A stretch of 5,939 nt of DNA from Treponema sp. (GTDB lineage: Bacteria; Spirochaetota; Spirochaetia; Treponematales; Breznakiellaceae). A model generated the notes under the pieces. The model searched no databases. It was not told where the DNA came from and worked only from the letters and a program-made list of their open reading frames with translations. The translations under genes and the position numbers were made by a program. Location of the stretch: contig WQRT01000135.1 of the NCBI GenBank assembly GCA_009786625.1, positions 1 to 5,939 of the forward strand, in the 5' to 3' direction. Positions 1 to 5,584 of this stretch are shown here, in pieces. The stretch's first letter is position 1. Each line of letters starts with the position of its first letter.

Positions 1-485
1 CGGCTCCAAGCCGCCGGAAAATCACGGCAAGCGTCAAGCACTACAATGTTAAGCGCGTTCCCCGCGTCATTAATTTCAGCTAACATGCTCTGAACGGAAA
101 TTGATGTTTCCCCCAGATAATTCGCGTTTGGAATACTGGCATTCGCCGGTATAAGAAAATTTACTCCATTATGTTGAACGGCGTGTCCCGCGTAATAGAA
201 AAAACCATAGGTGTTTCTCGATCCTGACAACCGCTCCCTGAAACGTGTAATTGCCTCAAACATCTGTGCGCGCCCGGCGTTAAGCACCCTGTCCACAGTA
301 AAACCAAGATTCTGCAGCGCAGCGGTAACGTCGTTGGCATCGTTTACAGCGTTCTGAAGTGATCCAAAAGAGGTATAAGCGCCATTCCCGATAACAAGCG
401 CATATTTTCGCGGTTCGGTATTTTGCGCGAGAACTACGCTGACAGCCGCCAGAAATATTATTACAAATAAAATTGATTTTTTCAT
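1..485 (-). CDS. Exported caspase-family (peptidase C14) protein, 3' end outside window
   Basis: The 161 visible residues start with a signal peptide: MKK, a hydrophobic stretch at about 5-19, and a likely signal peptidase I site after VLA (residue 20), so the mature protein probably begins at Gln21 and acts outside the cytoplasm. The caspase fold follows: first strand YALVIGNGAY (28-37), the helix with NAVNDANDV (45-53), the catalytic-histidine strand GFFYYAGHAVQ with His101, and the cysteine strand NIVVLDACRDF with Cys153. Both members of the His/Cys dyad are present, so an active peptidase is plausible; the usual GHG is GHA here. The start is set by GGAGA (491-495) six to seven bases before the ATG and by the promoter upstream. 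The frame is still open at base 1, so any C-terminal domain (often repeats or sensors in this family) is unseen. Prokaryotic C14 proteins are known; the substrate of this one cannot be inferred. Confidence 0.9.
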   Translation of the reverse strand, partial: MKKSILFVIIFLAAVSVVLAQNTEPRKYALVIGNGAYTSFGSLQNAVNDANDVTAALQNLGFTVDRVLNAGRAQMFEAITRFRERLSGSRNTYGFFYYAGHAVQHNGVNFLIPANASIPNANYLGETSISVQSMLAEINDAGNALNIVVLDACRDFPAAWS

Positions 486-518
486 TAAATTCTCCGTTAT
501 TAATTGATGGTTTATAGT

Positions 519-547
519 AATATACTTTAAAAAATTGGAAATATCAA
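519..547 (-). promoter_or_regulatory. Sigma70-type promoter of the caspase-like gene
   Basis: Read on the minus strand, TTGATA (547-542) and TATATT (524-519) are separated by exactly 17 bases, close to the consensus -35 and -10 boxes. Transcription would begin near 512, giving a leader of about 27 bases that contains the GGAGA ribosome site. Position and spacing fit the gene starting at 485. It is a prediction from sequence alone. Confidence 0.65.
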
Positions 548-556
548 TGGATTTAT

Positions 557-573
557 AAAGTGACTATCACTTT
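557..573. promoter_or_regulatory. Perfect palindrome, possible operator
   Basis: AAAGTGA and TCACTTT form perfect 7-bp arms around a CTA spacer. The centre (565) lies about 50 bases upstream of the predicted start of the caspase-like transcript, just beyond its -35 box, and about 90 bases before the Rpn start codon. That position suits an activator or a shared regulator of the divergent pair, but chance occurrence in AT-rich DNA is possible. I could not place a convincing promoter for the Rpn gene in this spacer. Confidence 0.3.
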
Positions 574-652
574 TCATAGGAAATTTTACTTTTTATTGGA
601 TTATTCGCAAGCAAAATGACTGTTCCGCGGAGATATATAGGCGGAGGTTTTT

Positions 653-1525
653 ATGAAAACAAATAGAAAATTAAAGAGCAGTGTATTCTCCACATTGTTC
701 GACAACCCTGATGTACTGAGGGAGTTGTATTGCGCGCTCGGCAAGGTAACACTACCCGCCGATGTTCCAATCGCTATTAACACGTTGAAAAATGCCATGA
801 TCAATGACTTATACAATGATGTATCCTTTGAAATAGGCGGAAAATTGATTGTATTAATTGAACATCAAAGCACTATCAACCCGAATATAGCGTTAAGACT
901 GCTATTATACATAGCGGAGTTATTAAAAAAGAAGGTTAAAGGCAAAAGCATTTATTCAAGCAAAAAAATAAAAATTCCCTGGCCTGAGTTTTATGTTTTA
1001 TATAATGGGACAGAACCATTCCCGGATTATAAAATTGTTAAACTATCCGAATTATTCGAGAAGCCGCAAGATCTTGGACTTCCGGAAAGATATATGCCGC
1101 TCCTTGAACTTGAGGCGAAAGTTATAAATATTAATGAAGGCCGTAACGCGGATATTTTAAATCGATGCAGGAAGCTGGCAGAATATAGTACTCTCATATC
1201 CAGAGTTTACCATTATAGAAATGAATTTAACGATCTTGGGGAAGCAATTAAAAAAGCAGTAGATTATTGCCATAAACATGATATACTAAAAGAGTATCTG
1301 GAAGTTTACGGTTCGGAGGTATTGAATATGTTGTATACCAAATGGAACATGGAAGATGCAAAAGAAGTCTGGCGTGAAGAAGGTCGTGAAGAAGGCCGCG
1401 AAGAAAGCCATAAAGAAATAGCCTGGAATATGCTTGCAAACGGCTCAACACCTGAATATATACAAAAAATCACAGGGCTTGATCTTGAAACAATAATAGA
1501 TTTAAATAACCGCGAACTGACATAG
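653..1525 (+). CDS. Rpn family recombination-promoting nuclease / putative transposase
   Basis: This is a complete 290-residue protein of the Rpn (PD-(D/E)XK transposase-like) family. The start is fixed by GGAGG (643-647) five bases before the ATG. The nuclease core is visible: an N-terminal helix with FDNPDVLRELYCAL (16-29), the metal-binding acid in LYNDVSF (Asp56), and the LIVLIEHQS strand (65-73) giving the E-x-Q form of the motif (Glu70, Gln72) typical of this family in place of E-x-K. NPNIALRLLLYIAELLK (76-92) and PEFYVLYNGTE (about 112-122) follow. The C-terminal part is helical, with a charged R-E-E-G repeat (241-252) and a final helical tail (about 253-286). Family members are cytosolic DNases that raise RecA-independent recombination; some are toxic phage-defence proteins. 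The gene stands alone, divergent from the caspase-like gene and convergent with the methyltransferase gene. An internal start at codon 226 is listed separately. Confidence 0.9.
   Translation: MKTNRKLKSSVFSTLFDNPDVLRELYCALGKVTLPADVPIAINTLKNAMINDLYNDVSFEIGGKLIVLIEHQSTINPNIALRLLLYIAELLKKKVKGKSIYSSKKIKIPWPEFYVLYNGTEPFPDYKIVKLSELFEKPQDLGLPERYMPLLELEAKVININEGRNADILNRCRKLAEYSTLISRVYHYRNEFNDLGEAIKKAVDYCHKHDILKEYLEVYGSEVLNMLYTKWNMEDAKEVWREEGREEGREESHKEIAWNMLANGSTPEYIQKITGLDLETIIDLNNRELT
1328..1525 (+). CDS. Candidate internal gene: C-terminal Rpn product (RpnS-like), 65 aa
   Basis: Codon 226 of the Rpn gene is an in-frame ATG preceded by GGAGG (1315-1319) with an 8-base gap. The heptamer CGGAGGT (1314-1320) is identical to the one in front of the full-length gene (642-648). 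Initiation here would give MLYTKWNMEDAKEV, the R-E-E-G repeat and the helical tail, without any nuclease residues. A TATACT (1282-1287) with a poor -35 match TAGATT (1260-1265, 16-base gap) could supply a separate transcript, though this is weak. In E. coli and other bacteria, Rpn genes have been shown to encode small C-terminal proteins from internal starts that block the toxicity of the full-length nuclease. The ribosome site is seen; expression and antitoxin activity are inferred. It may instead be a chance site encoding Gly-Ser-Glu-Val. Confidence 0.5.
   Translation: MLYTKWNMEDAKEVWREEGREEGREESHKEIAWNMLANGSTPEYIQKITGLDLETIIDLNNRELT
1373..1408 (+). repeat. Three 12-bp tandem repeats encoding R-E-E-G in the Rpn C-terminal region
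   Basis: Three consecutive 12-bp units (CGTGAAGAAGGT, CGTGAAGAAGGC, CGCGAAGAAAGC) encode REEG, REEG, REES at residues 241-252. Similar charged repeats are common between the nuclease domain and the tail of Rpn proteins, from family knowledge. The near-identical DNA suggests recent unit duplication. Changes in copy number would preserve the frame and alter linker length in both the full protein and the internal product. Confidence 0.8.
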
Positions 1526-1552
1526 ACTTATTCTATTGCAAAATAAGAATTT

Positions 1553-1618
1553 ACCACCAAGGTGCACAAAGGAAATTGAATTATTACTTCCTTCGTGTGC
1601 CTTCTGCGCCTTGGTGGT
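1553..1618. repeat. Imperfect inverted repeat made of CCTTNG-type units in a convergent spacer
   Basis: ACCACCAAGG (1553-1562) is perfectly complementary to CCTTGGTGGT (1609-1618). The pairing continues imperfectly between GTGCACAAAGGAA (1562-1574) and the TTCCTTCGTGTGCC run (1588-1601). The right arm itself consists of three related units starting CCTTCGTGTG, CCTTCTGCG and CCTTGGTGG; the left arm lacks about one unit. The element lies 27 bases after the Rpn stop and about 50 bases beyond the methyltransferase stop on the other strand, so an RNA hairpin here could end or protect both transcripts. There is no good U-tract on either side. It looks like a dispersed intergenic repeat; from memory, similar CCTTNGTG strings occur in many unrelated bacterial genomes. 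Confidence 0.7.
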
Positions 1619-1669
1619 TAAAGAAAAAACGATTATATATGAAGTTCAAGCAGTTCGTGGTAACTTTCC

Positions 1670-2788
1670 TCACTTAACAGCAATTAAATTAACCAAAAAC
1701 GCCCCCGGTATCCTCCTCCCCTTAAAATCCTCATCCGTAACCTTATCCCCCAAATCCGTTACGCGCACATTTGAGTAAAACGGGCGCAAAAGTGTTTCCA
1801 GTTCCTCCGCAGAAGGAGCGTTGCGTTTAACGTTAACGCTTACAAATATTTTCCCGTCAGGCGATAGTAGCTTTAGGCAACTGCAAATTAATTCTGTTAA
1901 ATCTCTATTCAAATCAAAATCATCAATCATCTTTTTAGAATTGGAAAAAGCCGGCGGATCAACAATAATAATATCCCAGAGTTTTTTCTCATGCATCGCA
2001 TAACTAATAAATTCAATTACATCAGATCGAATAATAATATGCCGATTATTGTAGTTAGCATTGTTGGTGTGGTTAGTGTGGTTGGTGTAGTACGTATTGT
2101 TCGTGTGGTTAGTGGGGTTCGTGGTCAAATACTTAACTAACTCAGCTGAAAACCCGTTTAACAAAAAATTTTCCCGCGCCCACGCGTTATACGTATTGGA
2201 AAGATCGACAGAAACAGTGGAAACTGCTCCTCCCGCCGCGGCGTAAACGGAAAACGATCCTGTATATGAAAATAAATTTAATACATTCTTACCTGAAGCT
2301 TCATCACGCACAATTTTTCTCAACAGCCGCCTGTCGATAAAAAGTCCTGTGTCAAGGTAGTCAGATAAATTTACTTTAAACGAAAGGCCGCCTTCGATCA
2401 CATTTTTTTCAAGGCGGACATCATCCATTTTTTCATACTGCGATGATCCTCTCTGTCTCTGGCGCATCTTCAATATAACATTTTCACGTCTTAATCCAAG
2501 GGCGGACGCGGCGCTCTCTCTCATCGCTCCGAGCCACACAGTTTCATCCTCTTCATTCTTTTCATACGGGCGTTTGTAAAGAGCGCCGGATATAGCGGCG
2601 TCTTCGAGGCACACGGTATCTCCGTAAAAATCGAGGACAAGCGGAATCTCGGGGATATCCCTGTCGTAGAGCCTGAAAGCGCCCGCGCCTGTTCTCTGCG
2701 CCCATTTTTTAAGGTGTTTAAAACGCTTTTGAAGGCGGTTAGCGAGCATTTGCGCCTGCTCGGCGGTTTTTTCGTTTTCACTCATCAT
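1670..2788 (-). CDS. rlmK: RlmK-type 23S rRNA guanine-N7 methyltransferase (class I SAM-dependent), stand-alone
   Basis: This 372-residue protein aligns along its length with the C-terminal RlmK half of E. coli RlmKL, which makes m7G2069 in 23S rRNA. Shared landmarks are NRLQKRFKHLKKWAQRTG (17-34), FRLYDRDIPE (38-47), RQRGSSQYEK (111-120), NLSDYLDTGLFIDRRLLR (140-157), SAM motif I VLNLFSYTGS (169-178), the acid after strand 2 (VDLS, Asp195), SDVIEF (255-260) and catalytic motif IV VDPPAFSNSK (276-285). The N-terminal RlmL/THUMP half of the E. coli fusion is absent, as is the PUA domain of RlmI-type enzymes. Residues 222-248 are a Thr/Asn/His-rich insert from a 9-bp minisatellite. Two Met codons begin the frame (2788, 2785) with no ribosome site before them, so the start is uncertain by a few codons; Met14 is the next option before the conserved core. 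Position-specific activity is inferred from homology. Confidence 0.85.
   Translation of the reverse strand: MMSENEKTAEQAQMLANRLQKRFKHLKKWAQRTGAGAFRLYDRDIPEIPLVLDFYGDTVCLEDAAISGALYKRPYEKNEEDETVWLGAMRESAASALGLRRENVILKMRQRQRGSSQYEKMDDVRLEKNVIEGGLSFKVNLSDYLDTGLFIDRRLLRKIVRDEASGKNVLNLFSYTGSFSVYAAAGGAVSTVSVDLSNTYNAWARENFLLNGFSAELVKYLTTNPTNHTNNTYYTNHTNHTNNANYNNRHIIIRSDVIEFISYAMHEKKLWDIIIVDPPAFSNSKKMIDDFDLNRDLTELICSCLKLLSPDGKIFVSVNVKRNAPSAEELETLLRPFYSNVRVTDLGDKVTDEDFKGRRIPGAFLVNLIAVK
2045..2125 (-). repeat. In-frame 9-bp minisatellite inside the RlmK-type gene
   Basis: On the plus strand, eight consecutive 9-bp units (2054-2125) follow the pattern GTTNGTGTG with scattered changes; a ninth degenerate unit is at 2045-2053. 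On the coding strand each unit reads as one tripeptide, mostly H/N/Y-T-N: TTN, PTN, HTN, NTY, YTN, HTN, HTN, NAN, YNN (residues 222-248). The array falls between the helix after strand 2 (WARENFLLNG, 203-212) and the next strand (HIIIRSD, 250-256), where the E. coli protein has only a short turn. It therefore looks like a frame-neutral insertion or expansion in a surface loop. Confidence 0.85.
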
Positions 2789-2796
2789 AATTTATA

Positions 2797-2825
2797 TTGG
2801 TTTTTCAGATTAAATAAAGTATAAT
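2797..2825 (+). promoter_or_regulatory. Promoter of the Gfo/ThuA/radical SAM operon
   Basis: A perfect TATAAT (2820-2825) lies 17 bases after TTGGTT (2797-2802). Transcription would start near 2832, leaving a leader of about 14 bases that just includes the ribosome site GGAGG (2835-2839), six bases before the ATG at 2846. The -10 box overlaps that of the divergent promoter. Confidence 0.6.
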
Positions 2826-2846
2826 TAGCCAAACGGAGGAATACAA
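2818..2846 (-). promoter_or_regulatory. Divergent promoter of the RlmK-type gene
   Basis: On the minus strand, TTGTAT (2846-2841) and TATACT (2823-2818) are 17 bases apart, predicting a start near 2811 and a leader of about 22 bases. Its -35 box reaches the first base of the dehydrogenase start codon and its -10 box shares four bases with the opposing TATAAT, so the two promoters should exclude or couple each other. The -35 match is only partial. Confidence 0.45.
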
Positions 2847-3934
2847 TGGGAAAAAAATTGAAATACGGCATTGTAGGATGCGGCGGTATTGCGGTCGGGA
2901 AACACCTTCCGGCAATTCAAAAACTTGATGATGTTGAAATTACGGCATTCTGCGACATAATCATCGAGCGTGCCGAAAAGGCAAATAACGAATACTCAGG
3001 CGGAAAAGGCGTAGTATTTAAGGATTATAAGGCGCTTATTAAGGAAGAGCTTGACGCTGTGATAGTATTGACACCTAACAACTCGCACTGCGAGATTACC
3101 GTCGCCGCGTTACAGGCGGGTAAAAATGTATTATGCGAAAAACCGATGGCTGTAAATTACAAGGAAGCGAAGGCGATGATCGCGACTCGCGACAAAAGCG
3201 GCAAACTCCTTACCATAGGTTATCAGAACAGATACAGAGCGGACAGCCTATTCCTAAAAGCCGAATGTGACAGCGGCGCGTTAGGTGAAATTTACTTCGC
3301 GAAGGCGACAGCGGTAAGAAGACGCGCCGTTCCCACATGGGGTGTTTTTCTTGACGAGGAAAAACAAGGGGGAGGCCCTTTAATTGACATCGGCACTCAC
3401 GCGCTCGATCTTACGCTTTTTATGATGAATAATTATGAGCCATTGTACGCTGTCGGAACTACCTACCACAAACTAAACAAGGATAAAAAAACAGGCAACG
3501 CATGGGGAGATTGGGACACGGAAAAATTCACTGTGGAAGATTCCGCGTTTGGATTTATCGTAATGAAGAATAACGCGTCAATCATCCTTCAGAGCAGTTG
3601 GGCTTTAAACTCAACAGAAGTGAGAGAAGCTGTTACAACGTTATGCGGCACAAAAGCCGGTGCGGATATGCCGAAAGCGGGAGAACTTATAATCAACGGC
3701 GTTAAAAACGGAAGACAGTACACATACACGCCGGATTTCAGCAAGGGAGGCGTCGCGTTCTATGGCGGAACAGCCGAGAAGGATTCCGATGTTGAAGCGA
3801 AGACTTTCGCAAAAGCCATTCGGGGTAAAGGAAAACTTTACGTTCAAGCCGAAGAAGCGGCCGCTGTGACAAAAATACTCGAAGGCATTTACATATCGGC
3901 AAAAACCGGCAAACCTTACTACTTTGAGAATTAA
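2846..3934 (+). CDS. Gfo/Idh/MocA family oxidoreductase (ThuB-like sugar dehydrogenase)
   Basis: This complete 362-residue cytoplasmic enzyme of the Gfo/Idh/MocA family probably oxidises or reduces a hydroxyl of a sugar, inositol or glycoside with a nicotinamide cofactor. The N-terminal Rossmann domain shows YGIVGCGGIA (7-16, G-x-G-G loop) and ends strand 2 with TAFCD; Asp37 favours NAD over NADP. TPNNSH (76-81) and the signature CEKPM (97-101, Lys99) follow. The C-terminal domain carries GGGPLIDIGTHALDL (175-189), with Asp181 and His185 in the usual catalytic positions, then the beta-sheet region (about 226-250). GGAGG six bases before the ATG fixes the start. The stop codon abuts the ATG of the ThuA-like gene, so the two are probably translationally coupled. 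In Sinorhizobium, ThuB (same family) works with ThuA on trehalose and related disaccharides; the true substrate here is not visible. Confidence 0.92.
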   Translation: MGKKLKYGIVGCGGIAVGKHLPAIQKLDDVEITAFCDIIIERAEKANNEYSGGKGVVFKDYKALIKEELDAVIVLTPNNSHCEITVAALQAGKNVLCEKPMAVNYKEAKAMIATRDKSGKLLTIGYQNRYRADSLFLKAECDSGALGEIYFAKATAVRRRAVPTWGVFLDEEKQGGGPLIDIGTHALDLTLFMMNNYEPLYAVGTTYHKLNKDKKTGNAWGDWDTEKFTVEDSAFGFIVMKNNASIILQSSWALNSTEVREAVTTLCGTKAGADMPKAGELIINGVKNGRQYTYTPDFSKGGVAFYGGTAEKDSDVEAKTFAKAIRGKGKLYVQAEEAAAVTKILEGIYISAKTGKPYYFEN

Positions 3935-4660
3935 ATGAAAAAGATCAATGTAACGGTCTGGAACGAATACGGAGACGACCAGAAGGAAAAAGCGGTAAAA
4001 GACATTTACCCTCATGGTATGCACATAACGATCGCGGAATTTCTTAACAAAGATGAAAGCATCATCGCAAAAACCGCGGTAATGCAGGATGCGGAGCATG
4101 GATTAAAGGAAGAAGTTTTAGCTGACACCGATGTGTTAATCTGGTGGGGGCATATGTTACACGATAATGTCGAAGATTATGTCGTAAACCGCGTAACGGA
4201 TCATGTCCGGCGCGGAATGGGAATAATCTTTCTTCATTCGGCGCATAAATCCAAACCATTCATGCAGTTACTGGGAACAAGCGGCTCTCTCGGCTGGAGG
4301 GAAGCGGGCGAGAGGGCGCGTATATGGACATGCGAGCCTTCTCATCCGATCGCGCAGGGCGTTCCCAATCAATTCGCGGTTGAGAATGAAGAAACATACA
4401 GCGAACCTTTTGGAATTCCGCAGCCGCTTGAAACGGTTTTTATAAGCTGGTTTTCGGGCGGCAATGTTTTCAGAAGCGGCGTGACATTCCAACGCGAGAA
4501 CGGCAGGATTTTTTATTTCCAGAGCGGCCATGAAACATATCCCGTATATCACAATGAGCATGTGCAAAAAATTATAACAAATTCTGTTAAGTGGGCGGCT
4601 CCCGTTATTAAAGTAAATTCTCTTGACTGCCCGAATATACAGCAGCTAGAAAAGATATAG
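3935..4660 (+). CDS. ThuA-like (trehalose utilisation) domain protein
   Basis: This 241-residue protein has the ThuA version of the class I glutamine-amidotransferase-like fold. Visible landmarks are strand 1 INVTVWNEYGDD (4-15), the segment DVLIWWGHMLHDNV (66-79), the elbow region GMGIIFLHSAHKSKPF (94-109), WTCEPSHPIAQGVP (131-144), EETYSEPFGIP (152-162) and the closing FYFQSGHETYPVYHN (193-207). The nucleophilic Cys of true amidotransferases is absent; the elbow reads His101-Ser102, as expected for ThuA proteins, so it should not hydrolyse glutamine. The ATG directly follows the TAA of the dehydrogenase gene, with only a weak GAG upstream, pointing to translational coupling. Pairing with a Gfo/Idh/MocA enzyme mirrors thuA-thuB. 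A role in processing a keto-sugar made by the partner is an inference. No signal peptide is seen. Confidence 0.9.
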   Translation: MKKINVTVWNEYGDDQKEKAVKDIYPHGMHITIAEFLNKDESIIAKTAVMQDAEHGLKEEVLADTDVLIWWGHMLHDNVEDYVVNRVTDHVRRGMGIIFLHSAHKSKPFMQLLGTSGSLGWREAGERARIWTCEPSHPIAQGVPNQFAVENEETYSEPFGIPQPLETVFISWFSGGNVFRSGVTFQRENGRIFYFQSGHETYPVYHNEHVQKIITNSVKWAAPVIKVNSLDCPNIQQLEKI

Positions 4661-4665
4661 AGACA

Positions 4666-5487
4666 ATGGCGCTTTCTATCACCTCTGTAGAGAACCACCG
4701 CGAAAGGGAAAAAGGCAATATTATTTACCCTGTATATTCACGCCGTTCCCGGGGTCTTTCCGTGGGGGTGAATTTATTTACAGAAAAAAAATCCTGCCCC
4801 TTCGATTGCCCGTACTGCGAGGTTTTTCCATTTCCGCCTGCTCAAGGGTTCTCACTTGAACAAATGGGGGAAGATCTGCGGCAGTGCCTCAGCGCGGCGA
4901 TAAAGCAAAATACGCCTGTAATGGATATCTGCTTTTCAGGCAACGGCGAGCCGACGCTCTCCCCGGCTTTCGCCGACGCGCTAAAACTCGCGGAAAATGT
5001 CCGCAAAGAAATGACACCGCAGGCGAAGCTTGTTGTTATAACAAACGGCGCGGGTCTTTTAATTCCGGAAATTTTTACGCTTTTAAAAGACGCCGCGCGG
5101 AATCCGTTACTCGACATCTGGCTTAAACTGGATGCCGGCACTGATGAATGGTATCAAATGATAAACCGCACTTCCGTTTCATTTAAAAAGATAATGGATA
5201 AAATAATAGATTTTACATCATGCGCACAGGTTACAATTCAGACTATGTTATGCGCAATAAATAAAAACAGCCCGTCTGAAACCGAAGCGAAGGCATGGGA
5301 AGGTTTTATCTGCGGTTTACCATCAGGTAATATACGCAAAGTGCAGGTTTACGGTAAAGCACGTCCCGCTCCTGAAGATCCGTTAGCTGACACTCTCCCG
5401 CCTGATTATCTTGAAAAACGCGCCGCATCCCTCCGCGCCGCCTTCGCGGAAAAAGGCATCAAAACGCCTGTGGAAGTTTATCTTTAA
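4666..5487 (+). CDS. Radical SAM protein, COG0731-like (TYW1-related without the second cluster)
   Basis: This 273-residue protein carries the radical SAM signature C-x3-C-x2-C in SCPFDCPYC (Cys44, Cys48, Cys51), which would bind a [4Fe-4S] cluster. Also present are a family lead-in YPVYSRRSRGLSVGVNLF (21-38), the SAM-binding strand CFSGNGEPTL (89-98), VITNGAGLL (124-132), IWLKLDAGTDEWYQMINR (151-168) and KVQVYGKARPAPED near residue 226. The order and spacing resemble COG0731, the group containing archaeal TYW1 of wyosine synthesis. No Cys precedes Cys44, so the extra cluster of TYW1 is missing and a wyosine role is unlikely; bacterial members have no settled function. It starts five bases after the ThuA-like stop with a poor ribosome site, so coupling is likely. 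Why it shares an operon with sugar genes is unclear; it may simply be co-transcribed. Confidence 0.88.
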   Translation: MALSITSVENHREREKGNIIYPVYSRRSRGLSVGVNLFTEKKSCPFDCPYCEVFPFPPAQGFSLEQMGEDLRQCLSAAIKQNTPVMDICFSGNGEPTLSPAFADALKLAENVRKEMTPQAKLVVITNGAGLLIPEIFTLLKDAARNPLLDIWLKLDAGTDEWYQMINRTSVSFKKIMDKIIDFTSCAQVTIQTMLCAINKNSPSETEAKAWEGFICGLPSGNIRKVQVYGKARPAPEDPLADTLPPDYLEKRAASLRAAFAEKGIKTPVEVYL

Positions 5488-5492
5488 TGGAC

Positions 5493-5520
5493 TTGTTCAA
5501 TAATTGAAACTATCGAACAA
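5493..5520. repeat. Nested inverted repeats just after the radical SAM gene
   Basis: TTGTTC (5493-5498) pairs with GAACAA (5515-5520) around a 16-base loop. A competing hairpin, TTCAA-TAA-TTGAA (5496-5508), lies inside it. The site begins six bases after the operon's stop codon. No U-tract follows on the plus strand and the stems are AT-rich, so this is at best a weak 3' end signal for the operon. Confidence 0.3.
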
Positions 5521-5528
5521 CTCTAATC

Positions 5529-5559
5529 AAAAAAAAGAGCTGCCCGTATTCCGGACAGC
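5529..5559 (-). terminator. Intrinsic terminator of the chemoreceptor gene
   Basis: On the minus strand an 8-bp stem, GCTGTCCG and CGGGCAGC (5559-5539) with a five-base loop and one G-U pair, is followed by TC and eight T residues (5536-5529). This is a strong rho-independent terminator about 80 bases beyond the chemoreceptor stop codon. Read on the plus strand the same stem has a C-A mismatch and no adjacent U-run, so it should terminate mainly the minus-strand transcript. Confidence 0.85.
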
Positions 5560-5584
5560 CCATATGAGAAATATTTTTAAATAG

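Noticed and set aside
634..639. TATATA as a -10 box for the Rpn gene
   Set aside because: A start about seven bases later would remove the GGAGG ribosome site, and no -35 box fits.
601..816. 71-codon minus-strand frame overlapping the Rpn start
   Set aside because: It is antisense to a well-supported gene, has no ribosome site and no recognisable domain.
1527..1547. Possible hairpin CTTATT/AATAAG just after the Rpn stop
   Set aside because: Six AU pairs with only one GC pair, a nine-base loop and no U-tract are too weak to call a terminator.
1536..1778. 80-codon plus-strand reading frame after the Rpn gene
   Set aside because: It starts at a TTG with no ribosome site, runs through the CCTTNG inverted repeat and then antisense into the methyltransferase gene; the translation resembles no family I know.
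2045..2125. CRISPR-like array
   Set aside because: The repeats are directly abutting 9-bp units with no spacers, so this is a minisatellite.
3641..4099. 152-codon minus-strand frame across the dehydrogenase/ThuA junction
   Set aside because: It lies antisense to two confident genes and its composition (many Phe, Arg, Val) is typical of a shadow frame.
4842..5141. Frames on both strands inside the radical SAM gene
   Set aside because: They are shadows of a conserved coding sequence with intact family motifs.
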